Shown here: positions 1 to 7,525 of the stretch, one piece after another
Numbering within the stretch: position 1 is the stretch's first letter
Layout of the letters: every line of letters begins with the position of its first letter
Assembly (NCBI GenBank): GCA_963715285.1
Contig: CAVQRU010000019.1
Coordinates: forward strand, 1 to 64,000
Length of the DNA: 64,000 bases
Direction: 5' to 3'
DNA from: Sva-07 sp963715285
GTDB taxonomy: Bacteria > Actinomycetota > Acidimicrobiia > Acidimicrobiales > Ilumatobacteraceae
Position numbers and translations under genes: made by a program
The notes under the pieces: generated by a model
What the model saw: only the letters and a program-made list of their open reading frames with translations
The model's database searches: none
What the model was told of the DNA's origin: nothing

Positions 1-73
1 GGCCCAAGTCCCGCGCCACATAATCCCGCTGGTCCTTCCCGGCTGCCTGGATTGTGTAGTACGATATTCACGT

Positions 74-310
74 GTGGAGATTCATTCCTCTGCCCGCCGG
101 CATGGCGTCGACGATCTCGATATCCAGCACGCCGTTGAGCACTCGCTGGCGATCGAGGACATCGGTGAGGACCCAGACCGATGGCTTGTCATCGGCCCGG
201 ATCGAGCGGGCAACTTGCTCGAACTCGTCGTCCTCGTCGACCAGCGCGGCGAAATCGTGATCCACGCGATGGCGCTACGGCCCAAGTATCGAAAGCTGCT
301 CGAACCATGA
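74..310 (+). CDS. Small toxin-like protein of a toxin-antitoxin pair
   Basis: A 78-residue protein with GTG start. The second half carries IGPDRAG (residues 40-46) followed by a beta-rich stretch and VIHAMALRPKY (62-72). I know this pattern from small actinobacterial proteins encoded just before CopG-type antitoxins, with a likely BrnT/RelE-like fold. The TGA stop overlaps the ATG of the next gene (ATGA), so the two are translationally coupled, here in toxin-first order. A weak -10 (TACGAT, 60-65) lies just before the start. Ribonuclease activity is inferred only from family resemblance and context; no catalytic residue can be named with confidence. Confidence 0.6.
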   Translation: MEIHSSARRHGVDDLDIQHAVEHSLAIEDIGEDPDRWLVIGPDRAGNLLELVVLVDQRGEIVIHAMALRPKYRKLLEP

Positions 311-567
311 CGACGAACCGAACCCTCACCGATTCAGAGATCGAGGCCCTCGCCGACGAGGCCGAGGCCGGCTACGACATCGACCACCTCGTCGCAAGGC
401 GCAACAAACGAGGACGCCCGACACTCGGAGCGGGACCAGCCTCGGTCGAGTCCGTGCGCCTCGATCCGGAACTCAAGGAGCAACTCTTGCTTCGCGCTGA
501 GCAGGATCGAACCTCACCGTCGGACGTGATTCGAGAAGCGCTTCGCCGATACCTCCAACCAAGCTGA
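307..567 (+). CDS. CopG/ribbon-helix-helix antitoxin
   Basis: An 86-residue protein. Residues 47-57 (SVESVRLDPEL) form the DNA-contacting beta strand expected of an RHH protein. They are followed by two helices, the second being SPSDVIREALRRYL (70-83), a classic CopG C-terminal helix. The N-terminal 40 residues are charged and probably form the toxin-binding extension. The start overlaps the toxin stop by 4 nt. Its likely role is to neutralise the upstream protein and repress the operon. The RHH assignment is firm; which toxin class it serves is less so. Confidence 0.75.
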   Translation: MTTNRTLTDSEIEALADEAEAGYDIDHLVARRNKRGRPTLGAGPASVESVRLDPELKEQLLLRAEQDRTSPSDVIREALRRYLQPS

Positions 568-623
568 CAGCGGAAACCCGGGGCACACGACTGCCTCCAC
601 CGAGGCCGGGGGGATTCAGCGGG

Positions 624-656
624 TTGCCCTGCACGAGCCTGTCAGGTTATCCTGAC
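624..656 (+). promoter_or_regulatory. Promoter and palindromic operator of the PIN toxin module
   Basis: TTGCCC (624-629), an 18-nt spacer and TATCCT (648-653) form a promoter whose start point would fall at or next to the ATG at 660. The palindrome GTCAGG-TTAT-CCTGAC (641-656) covers the -10. This is the arrangement expected for autoregulation by the antitoxin. Confidence 0.6.
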
Positions 657-659
657 GTC

Positions 660-977
660 ATGAGTGTGATCGTGGCAGTTGACTCGCTTCCCCGCGATCC
701 GTTGTCCGCGCTACGCATCCTCACCGAGAGCGAACATGAACTCGACCGGATTCGCCGCACGCAAGTCATCGCCGCACGAGCGGCCGGTGCCTCCTGGCAA
801 CAGATCGGCGACGCCCTCGGTGTCACTCGTCAATCGGCTTGGGAGAGCTTCACTGCAGAGACTCGCAGCGCACTGGCCGCCAACGTGAGCGCCAACAGCG
901 CCCTCGGGGAGGACGACGCTGTCGATCTGGCGGTCGATGAGGTTCGAGCCACCCGCCGTCGCCGAGCGACGGGGTGA
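660..977 (+). CDS. Helix-turn-helix antitoxin paired with PIN toxin
   Basis: A 105-residue protein with a helix-turn-helix at about residues 36-65 (RAAGASWQQIGDALGVTRQSA), typical of short DNA-binding proteins encoded next to PIN-domain toxins. The ATG at 660 is preferred over upstream alternatives because a -10 hexamer ends 6 nt before it. The tail (about 66-105) is acidic then arginine-rich, plausible as the toxin-binding segment. The stop overlaps the GTG of the PIN gene (GTGA). Its role as antitoxin and autorepressor is inferred from context; the HTH itself is clear. Confidence 0.7.
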   Translation: MSVIVAVDSLPRDPLSALRILTESEHELDRIRRTQVIAARAAGASWQQIGDALGVTRQSAWESFTAETRSALAANVSANSALGEDDAVDLAVDEVRATRRRRATG

Positions 978-1411
978 CTGGCTCGGCAGCCGTGGTGGTC
1001 GTCATCGATGCGAACGTGTTCGTATCTGCTGCGATCCAACGCGGTGCGTCTCATCGGATCATCGAGGTGTGGCTCAGCGGAACTGCTCACTTCGAGGTCG
1101 TGATGTGTCCTCAGCTGCTCGGCGAGGTTCGAGAGGTCCTGACGGCCCGCCCTCGACTTCGAAAGTGGATCAGCCTCGAGACCGCCACGCTGTTCGTGGA
1201 CACCATCGAGACGCTCGTCGATCTGGTCGACGATCCCACCGAGATCCAGGCCGAGACACGCGACCCGAATGACGACTACCTCATTGCGTTGGCGAGAGCG
1301 AACGACGTCGAGCTCATCATCTCGGGTGACAATGACCTGCTGGACTGGAAACTGCAACGGCCTGCAGTGGTGACGCCCGCCCAGTTCGAGCAACACTTCC
1401 ACGCTCCATGA
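974..1411 (+). CDS. PIN-domain ribonuclease toxin (VapC-like)
   Basis: A 145-residue PIN protein, starting at GTG inside the antitoxin stop. It has the expected acidic residues: D12 in the first strand (VIDANVF), E51 or E54 in LLGEVREVL, D100/D101 in DPNDDYLIALA, and D119 with D121 in SGDNDLL. This spacing matches the PIN subgroup of COG1569-type putative toxins more than short classical VapC. PIN toxins are Mg-dependent RNases that cut tRNA or rRNA; the substrate here is unknown. With its HTH partner it forms the second toxin-antitoxin module in 1.4 kb, which suits a mobile-element end. Confidence 0.8.
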   Translation: MTGSAAVVVVIDANVFVSAAIQRGASHRIIEVWLSGTAHFEVVMCPQLLGEVREVLTARPRLRKWISLETATLFVDTIETLVDLVDDPTEIQAETRDPNDDYLIALARANDVELIISGDNDLLDWKLQRPAVVTPAQFEQHFHAP

Positions 1412-1440
1412 CGTCACTCAGTGATCCAGGGGCTCCGGCG

Positions 1441-1543
1441 CTACCCATCGACGCACCACTGCACGACACTTGAGGCGCCGTCGGCCGGATCTCGCGACGC
1501 CGATTTGGGTAGCGTTTGGGTAGCAAACGCGGCGGAACTACCC
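1441..1543. repeat. Short direct and inverted repeats, integrase arm-type candidates
   Basis: TTTGGGTAGC occurs twice in direct orientation (1504-1513 and 1515-1524). Inverted CTACCC copies flank it at 1441-1446 and 1538-1543. Clusters of such short repeats beside a tRNA fragment resemble the arm-binding sites of tyrosine integrases. No integrase gene is visible in the window. Confidence 0.4.
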
Positions 1544-1640
1544 GGATTTCACGTCACTCGGCGCATGACCGGCGACCGCAAACCCTTGTTTCACGGGCTT
1601 TCCCGGATTCGCCCGCACCACCCGGACGGGCAAGGGACGA

Positions 1641-1683
1641 TTCCTAAACCGTGTGTCGCAGGTTCGATCCCTGCCAGGGGCGC
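1641..1683 (+). other. 3' tRNA-like fragment (candidate attachment site)
   Basis: The T arm is complete: stem GCAGG (1658-1662), loop TTCGATC, stem CCTGC (1670-1674), then a 7-nt acceptor-like strand (1675-1681). Upstream, TTCCTAA reads like an anticodon loop with CCT (arginine) as anticodon. There is no matching 5' half and no D arm, so this is not an intact tRNA. A 3' tRNA copy is what integration at a tRNA gene leaves at one end of an element. Confidence 0.5.
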
Positions 1684-1909
1684 TGCAAAACACCTGGTAG
1701 GTGTCCTTCGACGACCCGCCACTTGCCGCGAGTCGACACGACGGCTCGATGGCAGACGTGGCCGCGACCCGAAGGTTCCGAGGTGACTCGCGTCGTTGGC
1801 CCGCACAGCGTCCAACGGTGTCAGCTGTCGACCCTTGACCCCCGCCCGCATCGCCTTGCGGCGCCCCCACCGTTGATCGCGAATCTGCGCTGCGTGACAT
1901 AGTGACGAG

Positions 1910-2449
1910 ATGATCGAACTGGTGCTGACCATCATCGGGCGCGACCGGGCAGGTGTTGTGGCGTCACTGGCCGACGTGGTTCGCTTTCACGAGGGCAACT
2001 GGAAGCGCAGCGAGTTGGCCGAGATCGCCGGAACGTTCGCTGGCGTGGTGGTGGTGGAGGTCGGCGATGACCGGGTCGACGAACTCCTCACCAACCTGGT
2101 GGTTCTGCGTGACCAGGGTTTGCACGTCACCGCTCAGCAGGTCGAGGAGCCCGTTGTCGCACCCGACGCCGATGAGGTGCGCCTGCGATTCACCGGTGAT
2201 GACCGACCGGGCGTCGTCCATCAGATCTCCACAGCGATCAGCGAAGCCGGAATCAGCATCTCGCGCCTGGGCACGGTCACCGACTTGCCAGGCAACGATG
2301 GTGGCAGGCGGTTCGAGATCACCGCCCAGTTGACCGTGCCGGTCGACGCAGACCTCGACGGCGTGCTCGATTCGATCGGGGAGGTCGCTGAACGGTTGGG
2401 CATCGCCTTGACCGTGGAAGACCTGACCGGCGACGACGCGGGGAACTAG
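1910..2449 (+). CDS. Tandem ACT-domain protein (GcvR-like)
   Basis: A 179-residue protein made of two ACT domains. The first (about 1-75) opens with the IIGRDRAGVVASLADVV turn; the second (about 90-170) has FTGDDRPGVVHQIS. Two ACT domains and nothing else is the layout of GcvR, the glycine cleavage system regulator, and of related amino-acid sensors. It probably binds a small amino acid or a partner protein; it has no DNA-binding motif. A CATAGT hexamer six nt before the ATG supports the start. No gcv genes are nearby, so the name GcvR is only a fold-level assignment. Confidence 0.7.
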   Translation: MIELVLTIIGRDRAGVVASLADVVRFHEGNWKRSELAEIAGTFAGVVVVEVGDDRVDELLTNLVVLRDQGLHVTAQQVEEPVVAPDADEVRLRFTGDDRPGVVHQISTAISEAGISISRLGTVTDLPGNDGGRRFEITAQLTVPVDADLDGVLDSIGEVAERLGIALTVEDLTGDDAGN

Positions 2450-2450
2450 C

Positions 2451-2518
2451 CAGCACCGGCGACTGGTCCGATTCTCGGCGCGACGGAACCGACGAGAAGG
2501 CCTCTGTCGCCGGTGCTG
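2451..2518 (+). terminator. Long-loop inverted repeat between genes
   Basis: 13-bp perfect arms (2451-2463 and 2506-2518) enclose a 42-nt loop, directly after the ACT-protein stop. It could act as a weak terminator or block the alternative GTG start at 2513 of the next gene. There is no T-tract. Confidence 0.35.
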
Positions 2519-2539
2519 AGGGCGCGGTTTCCTCGTGTC

Positions 2540-3325
2540 ATGAGTGGCGATCGTCGGCCCTGGTCGCTGAAGCGTCAGCTGGTCACGTTCGTCGCCTTCG
2601 CGTACGCGCTGTCGTGGGCGTGGTGGGTTCCGATGGCCCTGCACGGTGACGTGGCGCGCGCCGGCCAGGGCTGGCCGACGCACCTGATCGGGCTCGCCGG
2701 GCCCGCTGTCGCGGCCGTCATCACGGCGGGGTTGTGCGGGGGGTGGCGCGATGTGGCCACGCTGCTGCGTCGGTGTCTGATGTGGCGGGTGCCGATGATC
2801 GCGTGGGCGGCCGTCGCGGCGGCGGTCCTGCTCGCGTTGCTCGCGATGCTCGTCGCCGATCGTCCGACCGACTCGGTGTCGTACTCGGGTGCGCCGCGAC
2901 TGGGGATCGTGACGGTGCTCTTCGTGCTCCTGCTCAACGGGTTCGGCGAGGAGCTGGGGTGGCGGGGGTTCATGGTGACGCGCCTGCGCACCGAACGGTC
3001 GTTGCGGGACACCTCGGTGATCGTCTGGCTCGTGTGGGGCTGCTGGCATCTCCCGCTGTTCTGGATCGTCGCCAACTTCCGCGACTTCGGCGTGGCCGGT
3101 ACGGTCGGTTGGGTCGTCGGTTTGTTCTTCGGCTCGGTCTTTCTGGCGTGGTTGGTGGGCGCCGCCCGGGGATCAGTGCTCGTGGTAGCGCTCTGGCACA
3201 CCGCCTACAACTTCGCCACCGCGACCGAGGCAGCCGCAGGTGGCGTCGCCGCAGTTGCGACGATGGCGGTGGTGCTGGCGACAGTGTGGATCATGCGGAC
3301 CAGCGTCGTCGACGAGGTCCCGTAG
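2540..3325 (+). CDS. CPBP-family intramembrane metalloprotease
   Basis: A 261-residue polytopic membrane protein of the CAAX protease/bacteriocin-processing (CPBP, ABI) family. The motifs are in place: EE at 137-138 with R142 (GEELGWRGF), H170 in CWHLPLFW, and H220 plus N224 in LWHTAYN. These form the zinc and catalytic site facing into the membrane. About seven to eight hydrophobic segments are visible. I use the ATG at 2540; a GTG at 2513 would add nine residues but lies inside the inverted repeat. The substrate is unknown; bacterial members are linked to peptide processing or self-immunity. Confidence 0.85.
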   Translation: MSGDRRPWSLKRQLVTFVAFAYALSWAWWVPMALHGDVARAGQGWPTHLIGLAGPAVAAVITAGLCGGWRDVATLLRRCLMWRVPMIAWAAVAAAVLLALLAMLVADRPTDSVSYSGAPRLGIVTVLFVLLLNGFGEELGWRGFMVTRLRTERSLRDTSVIVWLVWGCWHLPLFWIVANFRDFGVAGTVGWVVGLFFGSVFLAWLVGAARGSVLVVALWHTAYNFATATEAAAGGVAAVATMAVVLATVWIMRTSVVDEVP

Positions 3326-3366
3326 TTCGTCTCGTCCTGGGTCGCGGTCGTCGGACTCAGCGGCGG

Positions 3367-4572
3367 CTACAGCTCGCACACGGCGATCGCTGGTGCGTCT
3401 CGGCGGGCCTTCTCGGTGGCGGTGGTCAGGTGGGCCAATTGGGTGTAGGCGATCAGATCGGGATCGATCCCCAACGAAGCCGCGTCACCGTCGTTGAGAC
3501 GTTCGACGAGGGGCTTCGACGCCAGGAGGCGACCGCCCGTCGCGCACGCTTCGATGCGGGCTGCTTCGTTGACCTCGTCGCCGAGTGCAGTCACCTCGGA
3601 ACGGGCCAGGGTGCCGATGTTGCCCATGTAGATCGTGGACCCCCAGTGGAGCCCGAACCGCATGGTCAACTGGTCCGCGTCCAGCCCACACCGTGATGCG
3701 ACCTCCGGCATCGCCGCTTCGATGTCACGCGCAGCACGGATGCATGCCGTCGCTGCCGCGGATTCCGAGTCGAAGACCTCGACGGGAAAGAACGCCACCA
3801 CTCCGTCGCCGACGTGCCGGCCGACCAGGCCGCCGGCGTCGACGACGCAGCGATCGGTGGCGCGAACGATTCGCCGGCCGGCTGCGAAGTAGCTGCTGGT
3901 CGACAGTGTCCGCGACAGCGCAGACGAGCCTTCCAGGTCGGCGAAGAGGATCGCCGAGGGTCGTCGGCGGGCGCTTGCCACCGCCCGCGTGCGCTTGAGG
4001 TGGCCGGGGTCACGCTCCAACGCCATCGTCCCCAGCACGTTCATGCCCACCGCCGGTTTGAAGGTGACCGCCGTGCCGCGGAGGCCGCCCTCGGCGTCGC
4101 GGATTCGGAGCGTCTTCTGGAGCAAGACCCCGCCACGATCGCGCGTTCCCGCCGCCGAGGAGCTCCCCGTCGTGGCACTGGCGTGGGACGGCGACAGCTC
4201 GTCGACCATCCCGGCGAGCGACGGATCGACGACCGACCGCAGTTTTGCCTTTCCGCCAGCGGTGTCGGCGAGCATCAAGTCGCCGACGTTGGCGAAGAAC
4301 CCGCTCCACGTCTCGTGCAGCTGCGTTGCTGCGGTGCGCCAATGCGCGCTCATCGCAGTGGTCTCCGGGCCGAACAGGTGCACGCCGATGACGACCGGGA
4401 CCATCTCGACGTCGTACGCCAACGAGAGGCGCTGCTCGTCGGTGATGAACTGCAGGTTCCACGACGAGTCGACGATCCATCCCCAGTCGCCCATGTCGCG
4501 CATGGCAGCTGCCCACTCGGCGAGCACCGGGTCATCTGGCAGCGGGCACGGTTCGTCTGCCTCGATGCGCAT
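3367..4572 (-). CDS. Class III adenylate/guanylate cyclase with N-terminal sensor-like domain
   Basis: 401 residues. The C-terminal half (about 205-370) is a class III cyclase domain. Metal-binding aspartates are D212 (FADLEGSS) and D256 (HVGDGVVAFF), and the transition-state pair N335/R339 is in GDEVNEAARIEA, so it should be active. The N-terminal 120 residues (GWIVDSSWNLQFITDEQ and following) resemble the MmyB-type ligand-binding region of some XRE regulators, fused here to a cyclase rather than a DNA-binding domain. No membrane segment, so cytoplasmic. TAGCGT lies 7 nt upstream of the ATG. Whether it makes cAMP or cGMP cannot be read with certainty. Confidence 0.85.
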   Translation of the reverse strand: MRIEADEPCPLPDDPVLAEWAAAMRDMGDWGWIVDSSWNLQFITDEQRLSLAYDVEMVPVVIGVHLFGPETTAMSAHWRTAATQLHETWSGFFANVGDLMLADTAGGKAKLRSVVDPSLAGMVDELSPSHASATTGSSSAAGTRDRGGVLLQKTLRIRDAEGGLRGTAVTFKPAVGMNVLGTMALERDPGHLKRTRAVASARRRPSAILFADLEGSSALSRTLSTSSYFAAGRRIVRATDRCVVDAGGLVGRHVGDGVVAFFPVEVFDSESAAATACIRAARDIEAAMPEVASRCGLDADQLTMRFGLHWGSTIYMGNIGTLARSEVTALGDEVNEAARIEACATGGRLLASKPLVERLNDGDAASLGIDPDLIAYTQLAHLTTATEKARRDAPAIAVCEL

Positions 4573-4681
4573 TCATCGCACGCTAACGAGCAGCGGTGAC
4601 TCGCACCGGCACGGGGCCGTCCCGATGATCCTGCATTCGGCTCCGACCGCGATCCGGTACGACCCGCCGGACCGGGCAACC

Positions 4682-5545
4682 TCAGGAGCTCCCAGGCGGT
4701 CGATGCCCCCAGAAGCTCGGCTTCGTGAGCTGGGTGACGGTCCAGATGTCGTCGTCGACGAGACGGCCACCACAACCGACCTCGACTTCGAAGCCGGACG
4801 GGGACACGCTGTAGAACGAGACCATGTGGTCGTTGGTGTGCTTGCCGAGCCCGGACGCGATCGGCGTGCCGGTCTCCTCGTGGCGATCGAGCGTGTAGCC
4901 GACGTCGTCGAGCGTGTTCATCTCGAGCATGAAGTGGTACAACCTCGGCTCGCCGGCAGGGACGAGCGCGAGGCTGTGATGGCGGGGGTTGCAGTGGAGG
5001 AACACCACGTCGTGCTCCGAGCCGCTGGGCCTCCAGTAGTCGGAGACCCGGAAGCCGAGCACGTTCGTGTAGAAGTGCACACTTCCCTCGATGTCGGGTG
5101 TCCCCAGGACGATGTGGCCCATGCCCTGGACGCCGGTGGTGAACCCGCTGACCCCGGCCGGTGAGACGAACCGTTCGTGATCCTCGACGACGCCGTGGAA
5201 GAACTCCGCGGTGAACCCGCCGGGGTCCGTCGTGCGGATCAGTCCGCGAACCCGTCGTTCGTCGCAGTCGGCTGCCGATCCCGTGTGGACGGCGAATCCG
5301 GCGGCGTCGAGCTCGGCAGTACAGACCTCCAGCGCGGTGGCATCCGGCAGTTCCCAGCCGGCGAACGCCAGGCCCTCGGTCGACTCCCCGCGTCGTGCCG
5401 TCACACGGAATGGCCGGTCGTCGATCTTCATGGTGAACCCGTCACCGTGGGCGACCACCCTGGTTCCCAGCAGTTCGGCGTAGCGCCGCCAAGCGTCGAG
5501 GTCCCCGACGTCGATCCCGATGTAGCCCAACGCTCGAATGTCCAC
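4682..5545 (-). CDS. Type I extradiol dioxygenase-like VOC protein (BphC/HsaC-like)
   Basis: 287 residues in two VOC modules. The C-terminal module has the iron ligands H144 (GHIVLGTPD), H204 (YHFMLEMN) and E255 (GFEVEVG), plus the second-sphere histidines at NPRHHS (H189/H190) and Y245, the set found in BphC and HsaC. It would cleave a catechol meta to the hydroxyls, as in aromatic or steroid ring degradation. The GTG start at 5545 has a good ribosome site (GAGGGG, 6-nt spacing). It lies after a P450 gene on the same strand, so a hydroxylation-then-ring-cleavage pair is possible. The aromatic substrate cannot be named. Confidence 0.85.
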   Translation of the reverse strand: MDIRALGYIGIDVGDLDAWRRYAELLGTRVVAHGDGFTMKIDDRPFRVTARRGESTEGLAFAGWELPDATALEVCTAELDAAGFAVHTGSAADCDERRVRGLIRTTDPGGFTAEFFHGVVEDHERFVSPAGVSGFTTGVQGMGHIVLGTPDIEGSVHFYTNVLGFRVSDYWRPSGSEHDVVFLHCNPRHHSLALVPAGEPRLYHFMLEMNTLDDVGYTLDRHEETGTPIASGLGKHTNDHMVSFYSVSPSGFEVEVGCGGRLVDDDIWTVTQLTKPSFWGHRPPGSS

Positions 5546-5706
5546 GTTTCCCCTCGGTGCCCGTGCCCGGACCCGAGACGGGGCTCCGAGCGGTTCCCGC
5601 AACGGTAGACCCCGCGTGCGGCCTCGTTCGACCGGGGGAGCAGCCGGCGGTTCGTGCAACGCCGCCCGGAGTGACGAACCGGGCCGTGGTCACACGTCGA
5701 GTGCGG

Positions 5707-6936
5707 TCACCGCGTCGACAGTTGCAGACCGGTCAGGCCACGGATCACGAACGTCGGGTGGTACACCGGTTCCTCCACGAGTTGCAGCTGCGGGAAGCGA
5801 CCGACCAGCCCGGCCAGTGACTGAGCGAGTTCCTGCCGAGCGAGCGGCGCGCCGACACAGAAGTGGATGCCACCACCGAAGCCGAGGTGTGCCGGGTCAT
5901 TGCGGCCCACATCGAAGCGGTCAGGCTCGTCGAAGCGTCGTGGATCGCGCTGCCCCGAGCCGAAGAGCATCGCGATCTCGTCGCCGACCGCCAGCTCCTG
6001 TCCCGCGATCTGCACACCTGGCTCGAGCACCCAACGCTCGAACAGTTGCAGCGGCGCGTCCCAGCGCAGCATCTCCTCCACGGCGACCGAGGCGTCGACC
6101 TCACCCGAGGTGAGCCGGCGCCACTGGTCCGGATGCAGCATCATTGCCCGCATTCCGTTCCCGAGCGTGTTGACGGTCGCCTCGTGACCGGCCTCGAGGA
6201 GCACCATCGTCGTCGACACGATCTGCGCTTCGGTGAGGGTGTCGCCGTCGTCCTCGACCGCGACCAACTGTGACACGAGCAGGCCGTCGGGGCGACGACG
6301 CTTCTCGGCGATCACGGCTCGGGTGTACTCGATGTACTCGCCCGCGGCACGGTCGGCGGCGTCCTTGGTCGCTTCGTCCGCCGTCAGCTCGTACATCTTC
6401 ACGATGGCGTGCGACCAGTCGAGCAGCAACCGGGCATCGGCGCGGGGAACGCCGAGCATCGAACAGATCACGGCCACGGAGTACGGCTGGGCATAGTCGG
6501 CCAGCAGATCGAACGTGCCGAGGTCGGCGCAGCGATCGAGGTACTCGGTCGAGAAGTGCTCGATGTCAGGCGCCAGCTTGGCGACGGCCGATGGTGTGAA
6601 GACCTTCGACACCAGACGACGGAGCCGGGTGTGGTCCGGCGGTTCGAGGCACAACAGCGACCACTGCTCGTGTTCGGCGAATCGGGCCCACCGTTCGTCG
6701 GGTGCCTCGCGTCCGAACTCGCTGTGGGTGTACCGATGCAGATAGGCCCGACCGAGACGGCGGTCCCGTAGCGCGGCGGCGATGTCGGCGAACCGAGTGA
6801 TCACCCATTGCCTCGTCGGTTCGTTCCAGAAGATCGGCGTCGCTTCCCGGAGTGCCGCCATCGTCGGGTACGGATCGGCAAGGAAGTCGGCGTTCGACAC
6901 GTCGAATCGCTCGAGCAATTCACCGTGGTCGGGCAT
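5707..6936 (-). CDS. Cytochrome P450 monooxygenase
   Basis: 409 residues, normal for a soluble bacterial P450. The heme-binding loop FGGGIHFCVGAPLARQE carries the thiolate C360. The K-helix ExxR is in VEEMLRWDAP and the I-helix oxygen-activation motif is AGHEAT. A TACGTT hexamer (minus strand, 6943-6948) ends 6 nt before the ATG at 6936, supporting this start over an in-frame option 66 nt upstream. It hydroxylates an unknown lipophilic substrate with electrons from a separate ferredoxin system, none of which is encoded here. It precedes the extradiol dioxygenase-like gene with a 161-nt gap. Confidence 0.93.
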   Translation of the reverse strand: MPDHGELLERFDVSNADFLADPYPTMAALREATPIFWNEPTRQWVITRFADIAAALRDRRLGRAYLHRYTHSEFGREAPDERWARFAEHEQWSLLCLEPPDHTRLRRLVSKVFTPSAVAKLAPDIEHFSTEYLDRCADLGTFDLLADYAQPYSVAVICSMLGVPRADARLLLDWSHAIVKMYELTADEATKDAADRAAGEYIEYTRAVIAEKRRRPDGLLVSQLVAVEDDGDTLTEAQIVSTTMVLLEAGHEATVNTLGNGMRAMMLHPDQWRRLTSGEVDASVAVEEMLRWDAPLQLFERWVLEPGVQIAGQELAVGDEIAMLFGSGQRDPRRFDEPDRFDVGRNDPAHLGFGGGIHFCVGAPLARQELAQSLAGLVGRFPQLQLVEEPVYHPTFVIRGLTGLQLSTR

Positions 6937-7047
6937 CACCCCAACGTAGCGGTCGGTCCTCCGACACGCCGGCCGTGCCAACCGCTCGCCCGATCCCCGC
7001 ATCTCGGAATGCGACCGCTGCGCGCGAACACCGGGTCGGCCGGCCGG

Positions 7048-7500
7048 TCAGTCGGAAACGTCGGGCTCGGCGACGATCGGAGGCCTGATGTTCCCGGGAG
7101 CGTCCTGCCTGAGCGTCAGGTTCTGGGTGGCCGAGGCGATCGGAATCCCTTCCATGGCGAGCCGGTCGAGCACCCGTCGAGTCAGTTCGTCCTTGACCGA
7201 TCGGGCTCTGCGAACCGACTCGGAAGATCGAGCCGGATTGGATGTTGAACCAGCCGGCGAGCGAGCCGATCAGATCCTGGAGCCCGATCGCGATGCCGGC
7301 GGCCATCAGCCCGAGGACCAGTCCGAGCTGTCCGGCGAACGGTCGCCACAGGATTCCCAGTCCGATCAAGGTCACCGCAGCGACCACGTAGTGGACGGTC
7401 TTTCGGGCGTAGTACTTGCGGGAGCGATCGTCGACCCGTCTCGACCAGACCCGCCCGACGACCGTTTCCAGACCGGCCAGAGAACCAAGTCCTGACGCGG
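7048..7500 (-). pseudogene. Collapsed MscS-type mechanosensitive channel gene
   Basis: Reading the minus strand, one frame gives an MscS pore region (KYYARKTVHYVVAAVTLIGL, then AGIAIGLQDLIGSLAGWF). Near 7205-7215 the frame changes and the MscS C-terminal end follows (VKDELTRRVLDRLAMEGIPI, ending IVAEPDVSD and a stop at 7048). The roughly 100-residue beta domain that normally separates these parts is missing, and no start codon precedes the pore region. A large internal deletion with frame loss plus 5' truncation explains it. The divergent DUF2254 gene begins 26 nt away, so its promoter may have replaced the channel's 5' end. Confidence 0.75.
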
Positions 7501-7525
7501 GGCGTCGGCAGGTCAGACTGGCCGG

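Larger units (their letters stand above)
1412..1909. other. Gene-free element end (about 500 nt)
   Basis: No credible gene is present on either strand. The stretch holds four CTACCC/GGGTAG copies and, further right, a 3' tRNA-like fragment. The part after 1690 shows nothing beyond a -10-like CATAGT (1898-1903) six nt before the next start codon. I read it as the right end of an integrated element; the integrase and the intact tRNA would lie left of the window. Confidence 0.45.

Noticed and set aside
1011..1026. Possible SOS box (CGAACGTGTTCG) inside the PIN gene
   Set aside because: The spacer between GAAC and GTTC is 2 nt rather than 4, and it lies within coding sequence.
1610..1685. Intact tRNA gene
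   Set aside because: The T arm is good but no matching 5' acceptor strand or D arm exists upstream.
1538..1900. Minus-strand open frame containing a GRDRTCDTRF-like stretch
   Set aside because: This peptide is a familiar false translation opposite tRNA 3' ends; it overlaps the T-arm fragment and has no domain.
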